Source: Paracoccaceae bacterium (GTDB lineage: Bacteria; Pseudomonadota; Alphaproteobacteria; Rhodobacterales; Rhodobacteraceae). From it: DNA of 34,269 bases. Below the pieces are notes generated by a model. It made no database searches and was not told the DNA's origin. It was given only the letters and a program-made list of their open reading frames with translations. Shown here one piece after another: positions 24,785-33,089 of this stretch. Each line of letters starts with the position of its first letter. The stretch's first letter is position 1. The position numbers and the translations under genes were made by a program. Where the stretch lies: NCBI GenBank assembly GCA_007692585.1, contig REBU01000066.1, positions 1-34,269 on the forward strand. Reading direction: 5' to 3'.

Positions 24785-27271
24785 TCAGCCGTCCTTGCGG
24801 ATCATTGCATTCGACGGATCGTAGGGGCTGTCGCAGGTCACGGTCGCGGGCCAGAGCTTGTCGAGGATCTTGACCATCAGCTTCGTGCCCTCGACCGCCA
24901 GATCAGGCCGGACATAGCCCATGCCGATGGATTTGCCGAAAGCCACAGAATAGCCGCCCGAAGTCAGCCGCCCGATTTTCACGCCGTCCAGATAAAGCGC
25001 CTCGCGGCCCCAGGGATCGGCATCTTCCGGCCCGTCGATCAGGAGCGTGCAGCATTTGGCGCGGATGCCGATTTCCTCCATCGCGGCCTTGCCTTGGAAC
25101 GCCTTGCCCATGTCGATGAAGCGCGGCAGATCGGCCTCCAGCGGCGTCGCGTCGCGGCCCAACTCGTTGCCGAAAGCGCGGTAACTCTTTTCCTGCCGCA
25201 GCCAGTTCTGCGCCCGCGCACCCACCAGCTTCAGGCCCACGTCTTCGCCCGCGGCCATGAGCTGGTCGAAAAGGTAATTCTGCATCTCGATCGGATGGTG
25301 CAATTCCCAGCCCAGTTCCCCGGTATAGGCCACGCGCACCGCCCGCACCGGGCACATGCCCAGCTCGATGTTGCGCATCGACAGCCACGGAAAGCGCTTG
25401 TTCGAAAGCGCAGTTTCCGGCGAGGCGTCCTTCACGAGCTTGCCCAGCAACTCGCGCGATTTCGGCCCGGCGAGCGCGAAAACACCCCACTGTGTTGTCA
25501 CATCATGGATGTCGATCCAGCCGAATTCGGCCATCTTGTCCTCAGCCGCCTTGCGCAGGAAATCGGCGTCATAATCCGACCACGCCCCAGCGGAGATCAG
25601 GTAGAACTCGTTCTCGGCCAGCCGAACGATAGTATATTCCGTGCGCACGGTGCCCTGTGCCGTCAACGCATAGGTCAGGTTGATCCGGCCCGTTTTCGGC
25701 AGCTTGTTGCAGGTGACCCAATCGAGGAACTGCGCCGCGCCGGGACCGCGCACCAGGTGCTTGGTGAAGGCCGTGGCGTCGATCATGCCCACGCCTTCGC
25801 GGATCGCTTTCGCCTCCTCGACGGCATATTGCCACCAGCCCCCGCGCCGGAAGCTGCGCGCGGCGTGATCGTCGAATCCTTCGGGCGCGTAGTAATTGGG
25901 CCGTTCCCAGCCATTCACGCAGCCAAATTGCGCGCCGCGCGCCTTCACGCGGTCGTAGCAGGGCGCCGTGCGCAGCGGGCGGCAGGCTTCGCGTTCTTCA
26001 TCGGGGTAGTGCAGGATGAAGACATGCGCATAGGCTTCTTCATTCTTGCGCGCCACATATTCTGTCGTCATCCAGGACCCGAAGCGCTTGGGATCGAGCG
26101 AGGCCATGTCGATCTCGGCCTCGCCTTCGATCATCATCTGCGCAAGATAATGGCCGGTCCCGCCCGCCGCCGTGATCCCGAAGCTGAAGCCCTCGGCCAG
26201 CCACATGTTTCGCAGGCCCGGCGCAGGGCCAACCAGCGGGTTGCCGTCGGGTGTGTAGCAGATCGGGCCGTTATAGTCGTCCTTAAGGCCCACGGTTTCC
26301 GAGGACGGCAAGCGGTGGATCATCGACATGTATTCTTCCTCGATCCGCTCCAGATCGAGCGGAAAGAGATCCGCACGGAAGGTCTCGGGCACGTCATAGA
26401 GGAAGCGCGCGGGCGCGCCATGCTCGTAGGGGCCAAGGATCCAGCCGCCGCGCTCCTCGCGCACATACCATTTCGCATCGGCATCGCGCAGGACCGGGTG
26501 TTCGGGATTGTTCTTGCGATATTCCTGCAGCATAGGGTCGGGTTCGGTGACGATGAACTGATGCTCGACCGGGATCGCGGGCGTCTTGATGCCCAGCATC
26601 CGCGCCGTGCGCTGCGCGTGGTTGCCCGTCGCCGTGACGACATGCTCTGCGGTGATCTCGAACTGTTCGTCAGAGGGCACCAGATTGCCGCCCTTCTCCA
26701 CCATCTTGGTGCAGGACACGACCCATTCGCTGCCTGTCCAGCGATAGCCATCAACCTGCACGCGGCGCATGATCTCGGCCCCATGCAGACGCGCGCCCTT
26801 GGCCATGGCCTGGGTCACATCGGCGGGATTGATATAGCCATCGGTCGGGTGAAACAGCGCGCCCTGCAGGTCATCTGTGCGCACCAGCGGCCATCGCTCC
26901 TTGATCTGCGCGGGCGTCATCCATTCATAGGGGATGCCCACAGACTCGGCGGTGGTCGCATAGACCATGTATTCATCCATCCGCGCCTGTGTCTGGGCCA
27001 TGCGCAGATTGCCAACAACGTAGAAACCGGGATTCAGACCCGTCTCGGCTTCAAGCGTCTTGTAGAATTTCACGCTGTAGTCGTGGATATGGCTTGTCGC
27101 ATAGCTCATGTTGAACAGCGGCAACAGGCCTGCCGCATGCCAGGTCGAGCCTGAGGTCAGCTCGTCGCGCTCCAGCAGCAGCGTGTCCCAGCCCGCCTTG
27201 GCCAGATGATATGCGACCGAGGCCCCGACCGCACCGCCGCCCACGACCAGAGATTTGACATGCGTCTTCAT
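24785..27271 (-). CDS. Dimethylglycine/sarcosine dehydrogenase-like FAD oxidase-GcvT fusion
   Basis: ATG at 27271 is preceded by GGGAG and starts 8 residues before the FAD motif 'VVGGGAVGASVAYHLAKAG', giving 828 residues. Residues 1-420 form the DAO-type FAD domain; H45 in 'LTSGSTWHAAGL' corresponds to the histidine that binds FAD covalently in dimethylglycine dehydrogenase. Residues of about 430-828 form the folate-binding GcvT and C-terminal barrel domains. The expected reaction is oxidative demethylation of dimethylglycine or sarcosine, transferring the one-carbon unit to tetrahydrofolate, a step in glycine betaine and choline breakdown. Dimethylglycine versus sarcosine cannot be resolved by eye. 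No betaine genes are adjacent. A TTGACC at 27331-27336 (minus) may belong to its promoter, without a clear -10 box. Confidence 0.9.
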   Translation of the reverse strand: MKTHVKSLVVGGGAVGASVAYHLAKAGWDTLLLERDELTSGSTWHAAGLLPLFNMSYATSHIHDYSVKFYKTLEAETGLNPGFYVVGNLRMAQTQARMDEYMVYATTAESVGIPYEWMTPAQIKERWPLVRTDDLQGALFHPTDGYINPADVTQAMAKGARLHGAEIMRRVQVDGYRWTGSEWVVSCTKMVEKGGNLVPSDEQFEITAEHVVTATGNHAQRTARMLGIKTPAIPVEHQFIVTEPDPMLQEYRKNNPEHPVLRDADAKWYVREERGGWILGPYEHGAPARFLYDVPETFRADLFPLDLERIEEEYMSMIHRLPSSETVGLKDDYNGPICYTPDGNPLVGPAPGLRNMWLAEGFSFGITAAGGTGHYLAQMMIEGEAEIDMASLDPKRFGSWMTTEYVARKNEEAYAHVFILHYPDEEREACRPLRTAPCYDRVKARGAQFGCVNGWERPNYYAPEGFDDHAARSFRRGGWWQYAVEEAKAIREGVGMIDATAFTKHLVRGPGAAQFLDWVTCNKLPKTGRINLTYALTAQGTVRTEYTIVRLAENEFYLISAGAWSDYDADFLRKAAEDKMAEFGWIDIHDVTTQWGVFALAGPKSRELLGKLVKDASPETALSNKRFPWLSMRNIELGMCPVRAVRVAYTGELGWELHHPIEMQNYLFDQLMAAGEDVGLKLVGARAQNWLRQEKSYRAFGNELGRDATPLEADLPRFIDMGKAFQGKAAMEEIGIRAKCCTLLIDGPEDADPWGREALYLDGVKIGRLTSGGYSVAFGKSIGMGYVRPDLAVEGTKLMVKILDKLWPATVTCDSPYDPSNAMIRKDG

Positions 27272-27399
27272 TTTCGATTTCTCCCAAGGGGACCAAGTTG
27301 CGCCCGTCTTCGCAAAATTGCTGACAGTCAGGTCAAGCTGTGCCGACACGGGGCAGTCCAAAAGCGACCTTTGCGCATGCGCCGAGGCCAGTCTCTGGG

Positions 27400-28332
27400 T
27401 CAGATCAGCGCGAGCGCCAGAAGCAATGCGGCACAAAGCGCCATGGCGCGATAATAGAGCCCCAGCCCCTGCCCCAGTGCGCGCGCGTCCGGATCTTGGG
27501 CGGCTGCGTTCAGCCATGGCTCTGGTGCCACGCGGTCACCGTAGCGGCGCGGCCCGGACAAACGCACGCCGAGCGCGCCCGCCATCGCCGCTTCCGGCCA
27601 ACCGGCATTGGGCGAGCGATGCGCCCGCGCGTCGCGCCACATGACCGCGAGCGCGCGCCCGCGCCCCGAACCCAGCGCGATCATGGCCCCCGTCAGACGT
27701 GCGGGCACCAGATTGACCAGATCATCGAGTCGCGCTGCGAATTTGCCGAAATCCTCATAGCGCGCCGAGCGGTGGCCGATCATCGAATCCATCGTGTTGA
27801 TCGCCTTGTAGACGGCGATTCCCGGCAGCCCTGCGACAGCCCCCCAGAACAAAGGGGCCACCACCCCGTCCGACGCATTTTCCGACAGGCTCTCAAGCGC
27901 CGCCCGCGCGACGCCCGGCGCATCAAGCTGCAGCGGATCGCGCCCCACGATCATCGCCACGGCAGCCCGCGCCGCGTCCAGATCGCCCGCTGCCAGAGGC
28001 CGCGCTACTGCGGCCACATGGTCATGCAGCGCGCGCGCGGCCACCAGCGGCCAGGCCAGAAGCCCCCCCAGCACAATACCCCAGCCCCCTGCAGGCAGCG
28101 CCATCTGCAGCGCCAGCGCTGGAAGACCGGCAGCGGAAACGACCACAGCGACCGTCAGCCCGCCCTTGATCCGCCGCGCCAATGTGCCGCCCATGTTCAG
28201 CCGCACCTCCAACGCCGCGATCAACCGGCCAAGCCATGTGACCGGGTGGCCAATGCGGGCAAAAACCCGCGCAGGCCAGCCGATCAGCACATCGACGACC
28301 AGCGCCACGAACATCACAGCCGCAAAACTCAT
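27400..28332 (-). CDS. cobD: Adenosylcobinamide-phosphate synthase CobD (CbiB)
   Basis: The 310-residue inner-membrane protein has the CbiB/CobD landmarks: 'HPVTWLGRLIAALE' near residue 29, 'ESLSENASDGVVAPLFW' near residue 148, and 'NTMDSMIGHRSARYEDFG' near residue 180. Several membrane helices surround them. It attaches the aminopropanol (phosphate) side chain to adenosylcobyric acid. The start ATG at 28332 follows GGAGGGCGGGG. It is the second gene of a minus-strand pair with the CobC-like phosphatase 68 bases upstream, and its family places it one step before the divergent cobU-cobT-cobS genes. Confidence 0.95.
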   Translation of the reverse strand: MSFAAVMFVALVVDVLIGWPARVFARIGHPVTWLGRLIAALEVRLNMGGTLARRIKGGLTVAVVVSAAGLPALALQMALPAGGWGIVLGGLLAWPLVAARALHDHVAAVARPLAAGDLDAARAAVAMIVGRDPLQLDAPGVARAALESLSENASDGVVAPLFWGAVAGLPGIAVYKAINTMDSMIGHRSARYEDFGKFAARLDDLVNLVPARLTGAMIALGSGRGRALAVMWRDARAHRSPNAGWPEAAMAGALGVRLSGPRRYGDRVAPEPWLNAAAQDPDARALGQGLGLYYRAMALCAALLLALALI

Positions 28333-28400
28333 CCCCGCCCTCCGCCATCAGGGGCGCAGGGCACTCCGACCACGCATTTCGGCACCACCCACCCCATGCT

Positions 28401-28970
28401 TCAGGCCGGCAGATTGGTGCAGATGACGGAAAACCCGCCATCATAGGCCCGCAGCCGGGTCAGCGACAGCGGCGCAATTTCGAAGGCCAGCGCAGCCGGC
28501 ACGCAACCTGTCGCCAGTGCCAGCCCCGCCCGCGCCGTGCCCGCATGCGCGATCACCGCGACCGACCCACCGCGCAGCGCCAGCGCTTGCAACGCGGGGC
28601 CGACCCGCGCCACCATCTGCGCAAAGCTCTCGCCCCCATCTGGCTGGCGCGCGGCGAGCACATCCAGCGGTAACGGACCAAGGTCGGGCAGATCCGCGTA
28701 GGGCAGACCATCTTCCACACCGAAATCCTGCTCCCACAGGCGCGGGTCAGCGGGCGGGTCGAGCGCGGGAAAGAGAGCTGCAGCGGTCTGGCGGCAACGC
28801 TGCGCCGGACTTGTGACGACATGGCGCACATGGTGCAGCGCCTGTGCGGTGCGCGCCAGCGCCGCGGTATCTTGGAGATCGGCCGGTACATCCACACGTC
28901 CACAAAGCCGCCCCCCGGTCAGGGCAGGGGCATGTCGCACGAGGATCAGTTCACAGGCTTCATGCTGCAT
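28401..28970 (-). CDS. Histidine phosphatase, CobC-like (alpha-ribazole phosphatase)
   Basis: The ATG at 28970 gives 189 residues with the phosphohistidine motif 'LILVRHAPALTGGRLCGRVD' starting at residue 8 (R12, H13). 'SPAQRCRQTA' supplies the second arginine and 'VIAHAGTARA' the second histidine. This pattern fits the alpha-ribazole phosphatase branch of the histidine phosphatase superfamily, which removes a phosphate from alpha-ribazole phosphate or from cobalamin phosphate; the cob neighbourhood supports it. An alternative ATG at 29009 would add 13 residues and place the start codon inside the palindrome shared with cobU. AAAAGGCGC upstream of 28970 favours the shorter form. Confidence 0.85.
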   Translation of the reverse strand: MQHEACELILVRHAPALTGGRLCGRVDVPADLQDTAALARTAQALHHVRHVVTSPAQRCRQTAAALFPALDPPADPRLWEQDFGVEDGLPYADLPDLGPLPLDVLAARQPDGGESFAQMVARVGPALQALALRGGSVAVIAHAGTARAGLALATGCVPAALAFEIAPLSLTRLRAYDGGFSVICTNLPA

Positions 28971-28982
28971 CTTGCGCCTTTT

Positions 28983-29023
28983 CAAATCAGACCAAACCTG
29001 ATTTGTCATGGTGCCATGACAAA
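28983..29023. promoter_or_regulatory. Nested perfect inverted repeats in the divergent cob promoter region
   Basis: CAAATCAG (28983-28990) and CTGATTTG (28998-29005) are perfect 8-base arms around ACCAAAC. Overlapping these, TTTGTCATGG (29002-29011) and CCATGACAAA (29014-29023) are perfect 10-base arms around TG and contain the cobU start codon. The region between the two gene starts is only 45 bases, too small for a cobalamin riboswitch. It looks like a compact operator for both directions. Confidence 0.55.
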
Positions 29024-29528
29024 GTCGATCCTCATCACAGGTGGCGCGCGCTCGGGCAAGAGCGTTCTGGCCGAACACAAGACCCTCGCATTCGGGGATG
29101 AGGCGATTTATATCGCCACCGCCGAAGCCCATGACGACGAGATGCGCGCGCGCATCGACCATCACCGCGCGCGACGCGGGCCGGAATGGCAGACCCTTAA
29201 TGCGCCGATGGATCTGGCCGCGGCATTGCGCGACAGCGACGGTGCGGCTCCGCGACTGGTCGATTGCCTGACACTGTGGCTGTCGAACCTGATGCTCGCC
29301 GGGCATGACTGGGAGGCCGAGGTCGCAGCGCTCTGCACCCTGATCCCCGCGCTGCGCGCCCCAGTGGTGTTTGTGACCAACGAAGTCGGCGCAGGTATCG
29401 TGCCTGAAAACGCACTCGCCCGCGCCTTTCGTGACGCGGCAGGCTGGAGCAACCAGCGCGTTGCCGCTGTCTGTGACGAAGTCTGGTTCTGTGTCGCAGG
29501 CCAAGCTCTGAAAGTGAAACCGCAATGA
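29016..29528 (+). CDS. cobU: Bifunctional adenosylcobinamide kinase/guanylyltransferase
   Basis: The 170-residue protein (CobU/CobP) has the P-loop 'GGARSGKS' at residues 9-16 and the histidine pair H49/H50 in 'RIDHHRARRG'; the equivalent of one is guanylylated in CobU. 'LVDCLTLWLSNLM' is another family block, and 'VFVTNEVGAGIVPENALAR' contains the conserved NEVG. It phosphorylates adenosylcobinamide and then transfers GMP to give adenosylcobinamide-GDP. The ATG at 29016 is inside a palindrome and has no visible Shine-Dalgarno. The stop overlaps the cobT ATG (ATGA). Confidence 0.96.
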   Translation: MTKSILITGGARSGKSVLAEHKTLAFGDEAIYIATAEAHDDEMRARIDHHRARRGPEWQTLNAPMDLAAALRDSDGAAPRLVDCLTLWLSNLMLAGHDWEAEVAALCTLIPALRAPVVFVTNEVGAGIVPENALARAFRDAAGWSNQRVAAVCDEVWFCVAGQALKVKPQ

Positions 29529-30526
29529 TCCCCCTTACCCAACTCGACGACGTTCTGCGCCTTGATCTGCCACAGCCTGACACTGACGCAATCGAGGCCG
29601 CACGCGCAAGGCAGGCGCAGCTGACCAAGCCGCCTGGCTCACTGGGGCGGCTGGAGGAGCTGGCCGAGTTCATGGCCGGATGGCAAGGCCGCGACCGGCC
29701 CCGTATCGACCGGGCGCAAGCGCTGGTCTTTGCCGGGAATCACGGCATCTGCGCGCAGGGGGTGAACCCTTTCCCGCAGGATGTCACCGGTTTGATGGTC
29801 GCGAATTTCACTGCGGGCGGCGCGGCGATCAATCAGCTCTGCCGCGTCGCAGGCGCAGATCTGAGCGTCATCGCGCTCGATCTCGACCGGCCCACAGCGG
29901 ATTTCACGACAAGCGTTGCCATGACGGATGCCGAATGCCTCGACGCGTTCAACCGTGGTGCCGCCGCAGTGGACCGCGACGCTGATATCGTAATCCTGGG
30001 CGAGATGGGGATCGGCAATTCGACCGTCTCCGCCGCGTTGTCCCATGCGATCTTCGGCGGCGCGCCGGGCGATTGGGTCGGGCGCGGGACAGGCAGCGAT
30101 GCCGAAGGCATGGCGCGCAAGGCTGAAGTCGTCGCGAAAGGGGTCGCGCTCCATGCAGAGCGCGCGCCCTTGCAGATCCTCGCTGCCCTCGGCGGGCGCG
30201 AACAGGCGGCGATCTGCGGGGCTGTGCTGGCGGCACGCGCGGCGCGTATCCCGGTCATGCTCGACGGCTATATCTGCACGGCAGCAACGGCCCCGCTGCA
30301 TGGGGCAAATCCCGCACTGCTCGATCATTGCCTGATCGGCCATCTCAGCATCGAGCCAGGACATGCCGCGCTTTGCGAGGCGATGGGCAAGCGCCCGATC
30401 CTGTCGCTGGGCATGGGTCTGGGCGAAGGCACAGGGGCCGCACTGGCGCTGGGTGTCCTGCGCGGGGCGCTGGCCTGCCATGACGGCATGGCCACCTTCG
30501 CCGAGGCCGGGATCGGCCCGGGATGA
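29525..30526 (+). CDS. cobT: Nicotinate-nucleotide-dimethylbenzimidazole phosphoribosyltransferase
   Basis: The 333-residue protein has the CobT landmarks: 'TKPPGSLGRLEELA' near residue 33, 'FAGNHGICAQGVNPFPQDVT' near residue 70, 'GEMGIGNSTVSAAL' near residue 158, and the C-terminal 'LGMGLGEGTGAALAL' near residue 297, whose Glu is the catalytic base. It makes alpha-ribazole phosphate from dimethylbenzimidazole and nicotinate mononucleotide, the lower ligand of cobalamin. It overlaps cobU by 4 bases at its start and cobS by 4 bases at its end, so the three are translationally coupled. Confidence 0.97.
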   Translation: MIPLTQLDDVLRLDLPQPDTDAIEAARARQAQLTKPPGSLGRLEELAEFMAGWQGRDRPRIDRAQALVFAGNHGICAQGVNPFPQDVTGLMVANFTAGGAAINQLCRVAGADLSVIALDLDRPTADFTTSVAMTDAECLDAFNRGAAAVDRDADIVILGEMGIGNSTVSAALSHAIFGGAPGDWVGRGTGSDAEGMARKAEVVAKGVALHAERAPLQILAALGGREQAAICGAVLAARAARIPVMLDGYICTAATAPLHGANPALLDHCLIGHLSIEPGHAALCEAMGKRPILSLGMGLGEGTGAALALGVLRGALACHDGMATFAEAGIGPG

Positions 30527-31275
30527 GCCTGCGCCAACGCAGCGCGGAGCTACGGCTGGCGGTGATCATGCTGACGCGTCTGCCCGCCGGGCGGCTGAAA
30601 GATCCTGTGCCAAGCCTTGCGCAGGCCGCCTGGGCTTTTCCGCTGGTGGGGCTGATCATCGGCGCTGCAGGCTGGGCCGTGCTGTGGGGGGCGCAGGCCG
30701 CCGGGCTGGGTGCGGTGCTTGGCGCAATCCTTGCCTATGGCACAATGGCGCGGCTGACGGGCGCGCTGCATCTCGACGGGCTGGCGGATTTCGCAGACGG
30801 GATCGGCGGTGGGCGCGACAAGGCCCGCGCGCTTGAAATCATGCGCGACAGCCGAATCGGCAGTTACGGGGTGTTGGCGCTGATCTTCGCGGTGGCACTC
30901 GGTGTGAGCGCACTCGCGCAGATGGATCCGACCATGGCACTCGCGGCGCTGTTGCTGGCAAGCGTGGCCAGCCGGCTGGCGATGCTGCTGGCGCTGACGC
31001 TGATGCCCCCCGCGCGCGGCGACGGGCTGGGGGTGCTGGCCACAGGCGGCACGCGTGGAGCGCTCCTGCCCGGCGCGGCACTGGTACTGGCGTTGGCATT
31101 CTGGCTTGGCGCGGTGTCGTTTGCCGCGTTGGTCGCGCTCGGACTGATCACCGCTTTGGTTGCAAGGCTCGCGCTTCGGCGGATTGGCGGGCAGACCGGC
31201 GATGTGCTCGGCGCGGTTCAAGTCACGGGCGAAGTGGCTGCACTTGTGGTCCTGTCAGGGTGGCTCGGGGCGTGA
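30523..31275 (+). CDS. cobS: Adenosylcobinamide-GDP ribazoletransferase (cobalamin synthase)
   Basis: The 250-residue membrane protein contains the CobS signature 'LHLDGLADFADGIGGGRDK' near residue 85, with acidic residues that bind magnesium, and 'MRDSRIGSYGVLALIF' near residue 107. About six hydrophobic helices follow. It joins adenosylcobinamide-GDP with alpha-ribazole (phosphate), the last joining step of cobalamin synthesis, in the inner membrane. The ATG overlaps the cobT stop as ATGA. Confidence 0.96.
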   Translation: MSLRQRSAELRLAVIMLTRLPAGRLKDPVPSLAQAAWAFPLVGLIIGAAGWAVLWGAQAAGLGAVLGAILAYGTMARLTGALHLDGLADFADGIGGGRDKARALEIMRDSRIGSYGVLALIFAVALGVSALAQMDPTMALAALLLASVASRLAMLLALTLMPPARGDGLGVLATGGTRGALLPGAALVLALAFWLGAVSFAALVALGLITALVARLALRRIGGQTGDVLGAVQVTGEVAALVVLSGWLGA

Positions 31276-31455
31276 CCTGACCGTGCCCGAACTGGCGCAA
31301 TTTTTGCCATTTCCGAAACAATCAGACAAACTCAACCATCCAGCTCAAAGCTTACGAGACAATCAAACGCGAGAGTTTCAGCCTCCGGATCAAATCACTT
31401 GACAGAAACCAAAACTCGCGGATCCTGAAGTTAATTTTAATTAAGGAAGTTGACG
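31276..31455 (+). promoter_or_regulatory. Intergenic region with promoter of the RTX-repeat gene
   Basis: TTGACA at 31399-31404 is followed after 16 bases by GATCCT (31421-31426), which keeps A at position 2 and T at position 6 of a -10 box, as in the promoter at 645-672. An AT-rich stretch (31431-31443) and AAGGAAG lead to the ATG at 31456. CGCGAG near 31370 and CTCGCG near 31415 are inverted 6-base repeats flanking the -35 box. After cobS only a weak TGGC/GCCA hairpin is seen; no strong terminator. Confidence 0.45.
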
Positions 31456-33081
31456 ATGGATCTGAGTCCCATTTTCTTGTTACTTGGCATCGGGGCATTT
31501 CTCGCGCTTGCAGATGCGCTGACGTCCTCGAACTCTGACACGCCGAGTGCTGAGGAGGAAGACGAGCCGTCGCAACCAGACGAGTCCGAAGACCGTGCCC
31601 GCCCCCCTCTGGTCGAGGGGACAAGTGGCAGGGACGTGATCTTCAGTAGTGGCGGCGAAGTCGTGCGTGGCTTCGCAGGCGATGATACGCTGATCACCGA
31701 TGGCGACAGCACCCTGCGCGGTGGGGCGGGTGACGACACGCTTATGTCGATTGGCGGCGATGCTTTCTTGCGCGGCGGCACAGGCGAAGACACGTTCATC
31801 ATCGTGCCGCTGGACACGACGGGAGACGGCGATCTTCTGGACCGCAACGGCAATGCGGTCGCACCGACAGTGGTGCTGGATTTCAACCCGGATGAGGACC
31901 GTCTCGTACTGGATCTGCGCCAGTTTGATCTGGGTGATACGGGCACGGCAGAGAACCCGGCGATCTTGACCGGCGTGCCGGGTCCAGGCGATGGCGGCCT
32001 TTTGATCCGGGTCAATGGGATCGACGTGGTGCAGCTTTCAAGCTATGGAGGCGGCAACATGCAGGCCGCGCTTGAAGAGCTTGAAACCGATTTTGATGCG
32101 CTTGAGGTGGTTGGCGCCGTTTATGCCTTTCCCGAGCCCGCTGCGGGCGCGCCCGAGGAGGGTGATGATCTGCCGCCGCAAGAGAGCGGTGATGATGTGG
32201 AACCCGTGGACCTGTCCTTGCCCGATGGGGTTTTTGTCAGCACGCTTGTTGAAAATACGCTGGAGGTCCAGATCTCAGATGTCGCGCGCGGCACTGTGTT
32301 GACGGCTCAGCAAATCGCGGCTGCCTTCGGTGCTGGCGTGAGCGCAGAGGATATTCAGCTGAGCATCAGCACGGCGACAGAATCCGGCTTTGGCCCGGGC
32401 GGCGTGACAGAAGTGGCCCTGACTGCGGATGGCTCTGCCGAGATACGTCTGGCGGGGCGATCTCTGATGACTATTGACGCGGCCATCAGCAGCTTCAGCT
32501 TTGACGGCTCGCCGGGCGAGTTCATTCTGAATGCCAGCAATGGTCCAGAGCAGGGTCTAAGCTTCGGCAGTGCCTTGTTCGTCTCGCCGATTACAGTTCT
32601 GGGTGGTCCCGGCACCAACGTCATTTCACTCTCCGGAAACAATGGATTTACCTTCTCCCCGGGCACCGTGGTTGGCGGTGGGGGATCCAACATTGTCGAG
32701 TTCGGGGCGTTTTTCGGTGCATTTTACCCAGGTTTTGCGTTCGAGGTCGGTACAGGCACGAATACTGTATCAACCTACGCAAATACCACCATCACGGCGG
32801 GTGCAGGGCCTGTGGAAATCACGATCCTGCATGATGACTCCGTTCTGGAAAATTCGCGGCCGACCATCATCTCAGGGTTCAACCCAGAGACGGACAGCCT
32901 GACCGTTCAAGCGCGATCTGATCCGATCGCCGGGCTGGAGTTCCGCGACTCTGACGATGGGCTGATCGTGTCGAATGACAGCACCGCGCAGACAATCGCT
33001 GTGCTGCAGGGTTTCACCACCGCAGATCTGGACCGGCTTTCGATCATGTTCGTGCCGAGTCCAAGCAGCCTCGCGGCATAA
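31456..33081 (+). CDS. Acidic RTX-repeat protein with N-terminal membrane segment
   Basis: The ATG at 31456 (AAGGA upstream) gives 541 residues. Residues 3-21 are a single hydrophobic helix, followed by a highly acidic linker (SAEEEDEPSQPDESEDRA). Three calcium-binding RTX-type nonapeptides follow at about 72-80 (GFAGDDTLI), 89-97 (GGAGDDTLM) and 107-115 (GGTGEDTFI). The last leads into 'VLDFNPDEDRLVLDL', typical of the end of RTX blocks. The C-terminal 300 residues are glycine-, serine- and threonine-rich, without lysine-rich regions, and contain a second 'ISGFNPETDSLTV' block similar to the first, suggesting a repeat with lost nonapeptides. RTX proteins usually have no N-terminal hydrophobic helix and are exported by type I systems. 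This one may be an anchored surface protein. Function unknown. Confidence 0.75.
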   Translation: MDLSPIFLLLGIGAFLALADALTSSNSDTPSAEEEDEPSQPDESEDRARPPLVEGTSGRDVIFSSGGEVVRGFAGDDTLITDGDSTLRGGAGDDTLMSIGGDAFLRGGTGEDTFIIVPLDTTGDGDLLDRNGNAVAPTVVLDFNPDEDRLVLDLRQFDLGDTGTAENPAILTGVPGPGDGGLLIRVNGIDVVQLSSYGGGNMQAALEELETDFDALEVVGAVYAFPEPAAGAPEEGDDLPPQESGDDVEPVDLSLPDGVFVSTLVENTLEVQISDVARGTVLTAQQIAAAFGAGVSAEDIQLSISTATESGFGPGGVTEVALTADGSAEIRLAGRSLMTIDAAISSFSFDGSPGEFILNASNGPEQGLSFGSALFVSPITVLGGPGTNVISLSGNNGFTFSPGTVVGGGGSNIVEFGAFFGAFYPGFAFEVGTGTNTVSTYANTTITAGAGPVEITILHDDSVLENSRPTIISGFNPETDSLTVQARSDPIAGLEFRDSDDGLIVSNDSTAQTIAVLQGFTTADLDRLSIMFVPSPSSLAA

Positions 33082-33089
33082 GACCGCGC

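Noticed and set aside
28971-29015. Cobalamin riboswitch ahead of cobU
   Set aside because: The whole gap is about 45 bases, too short for the roughly 200-base element, and the B12 box is absent.
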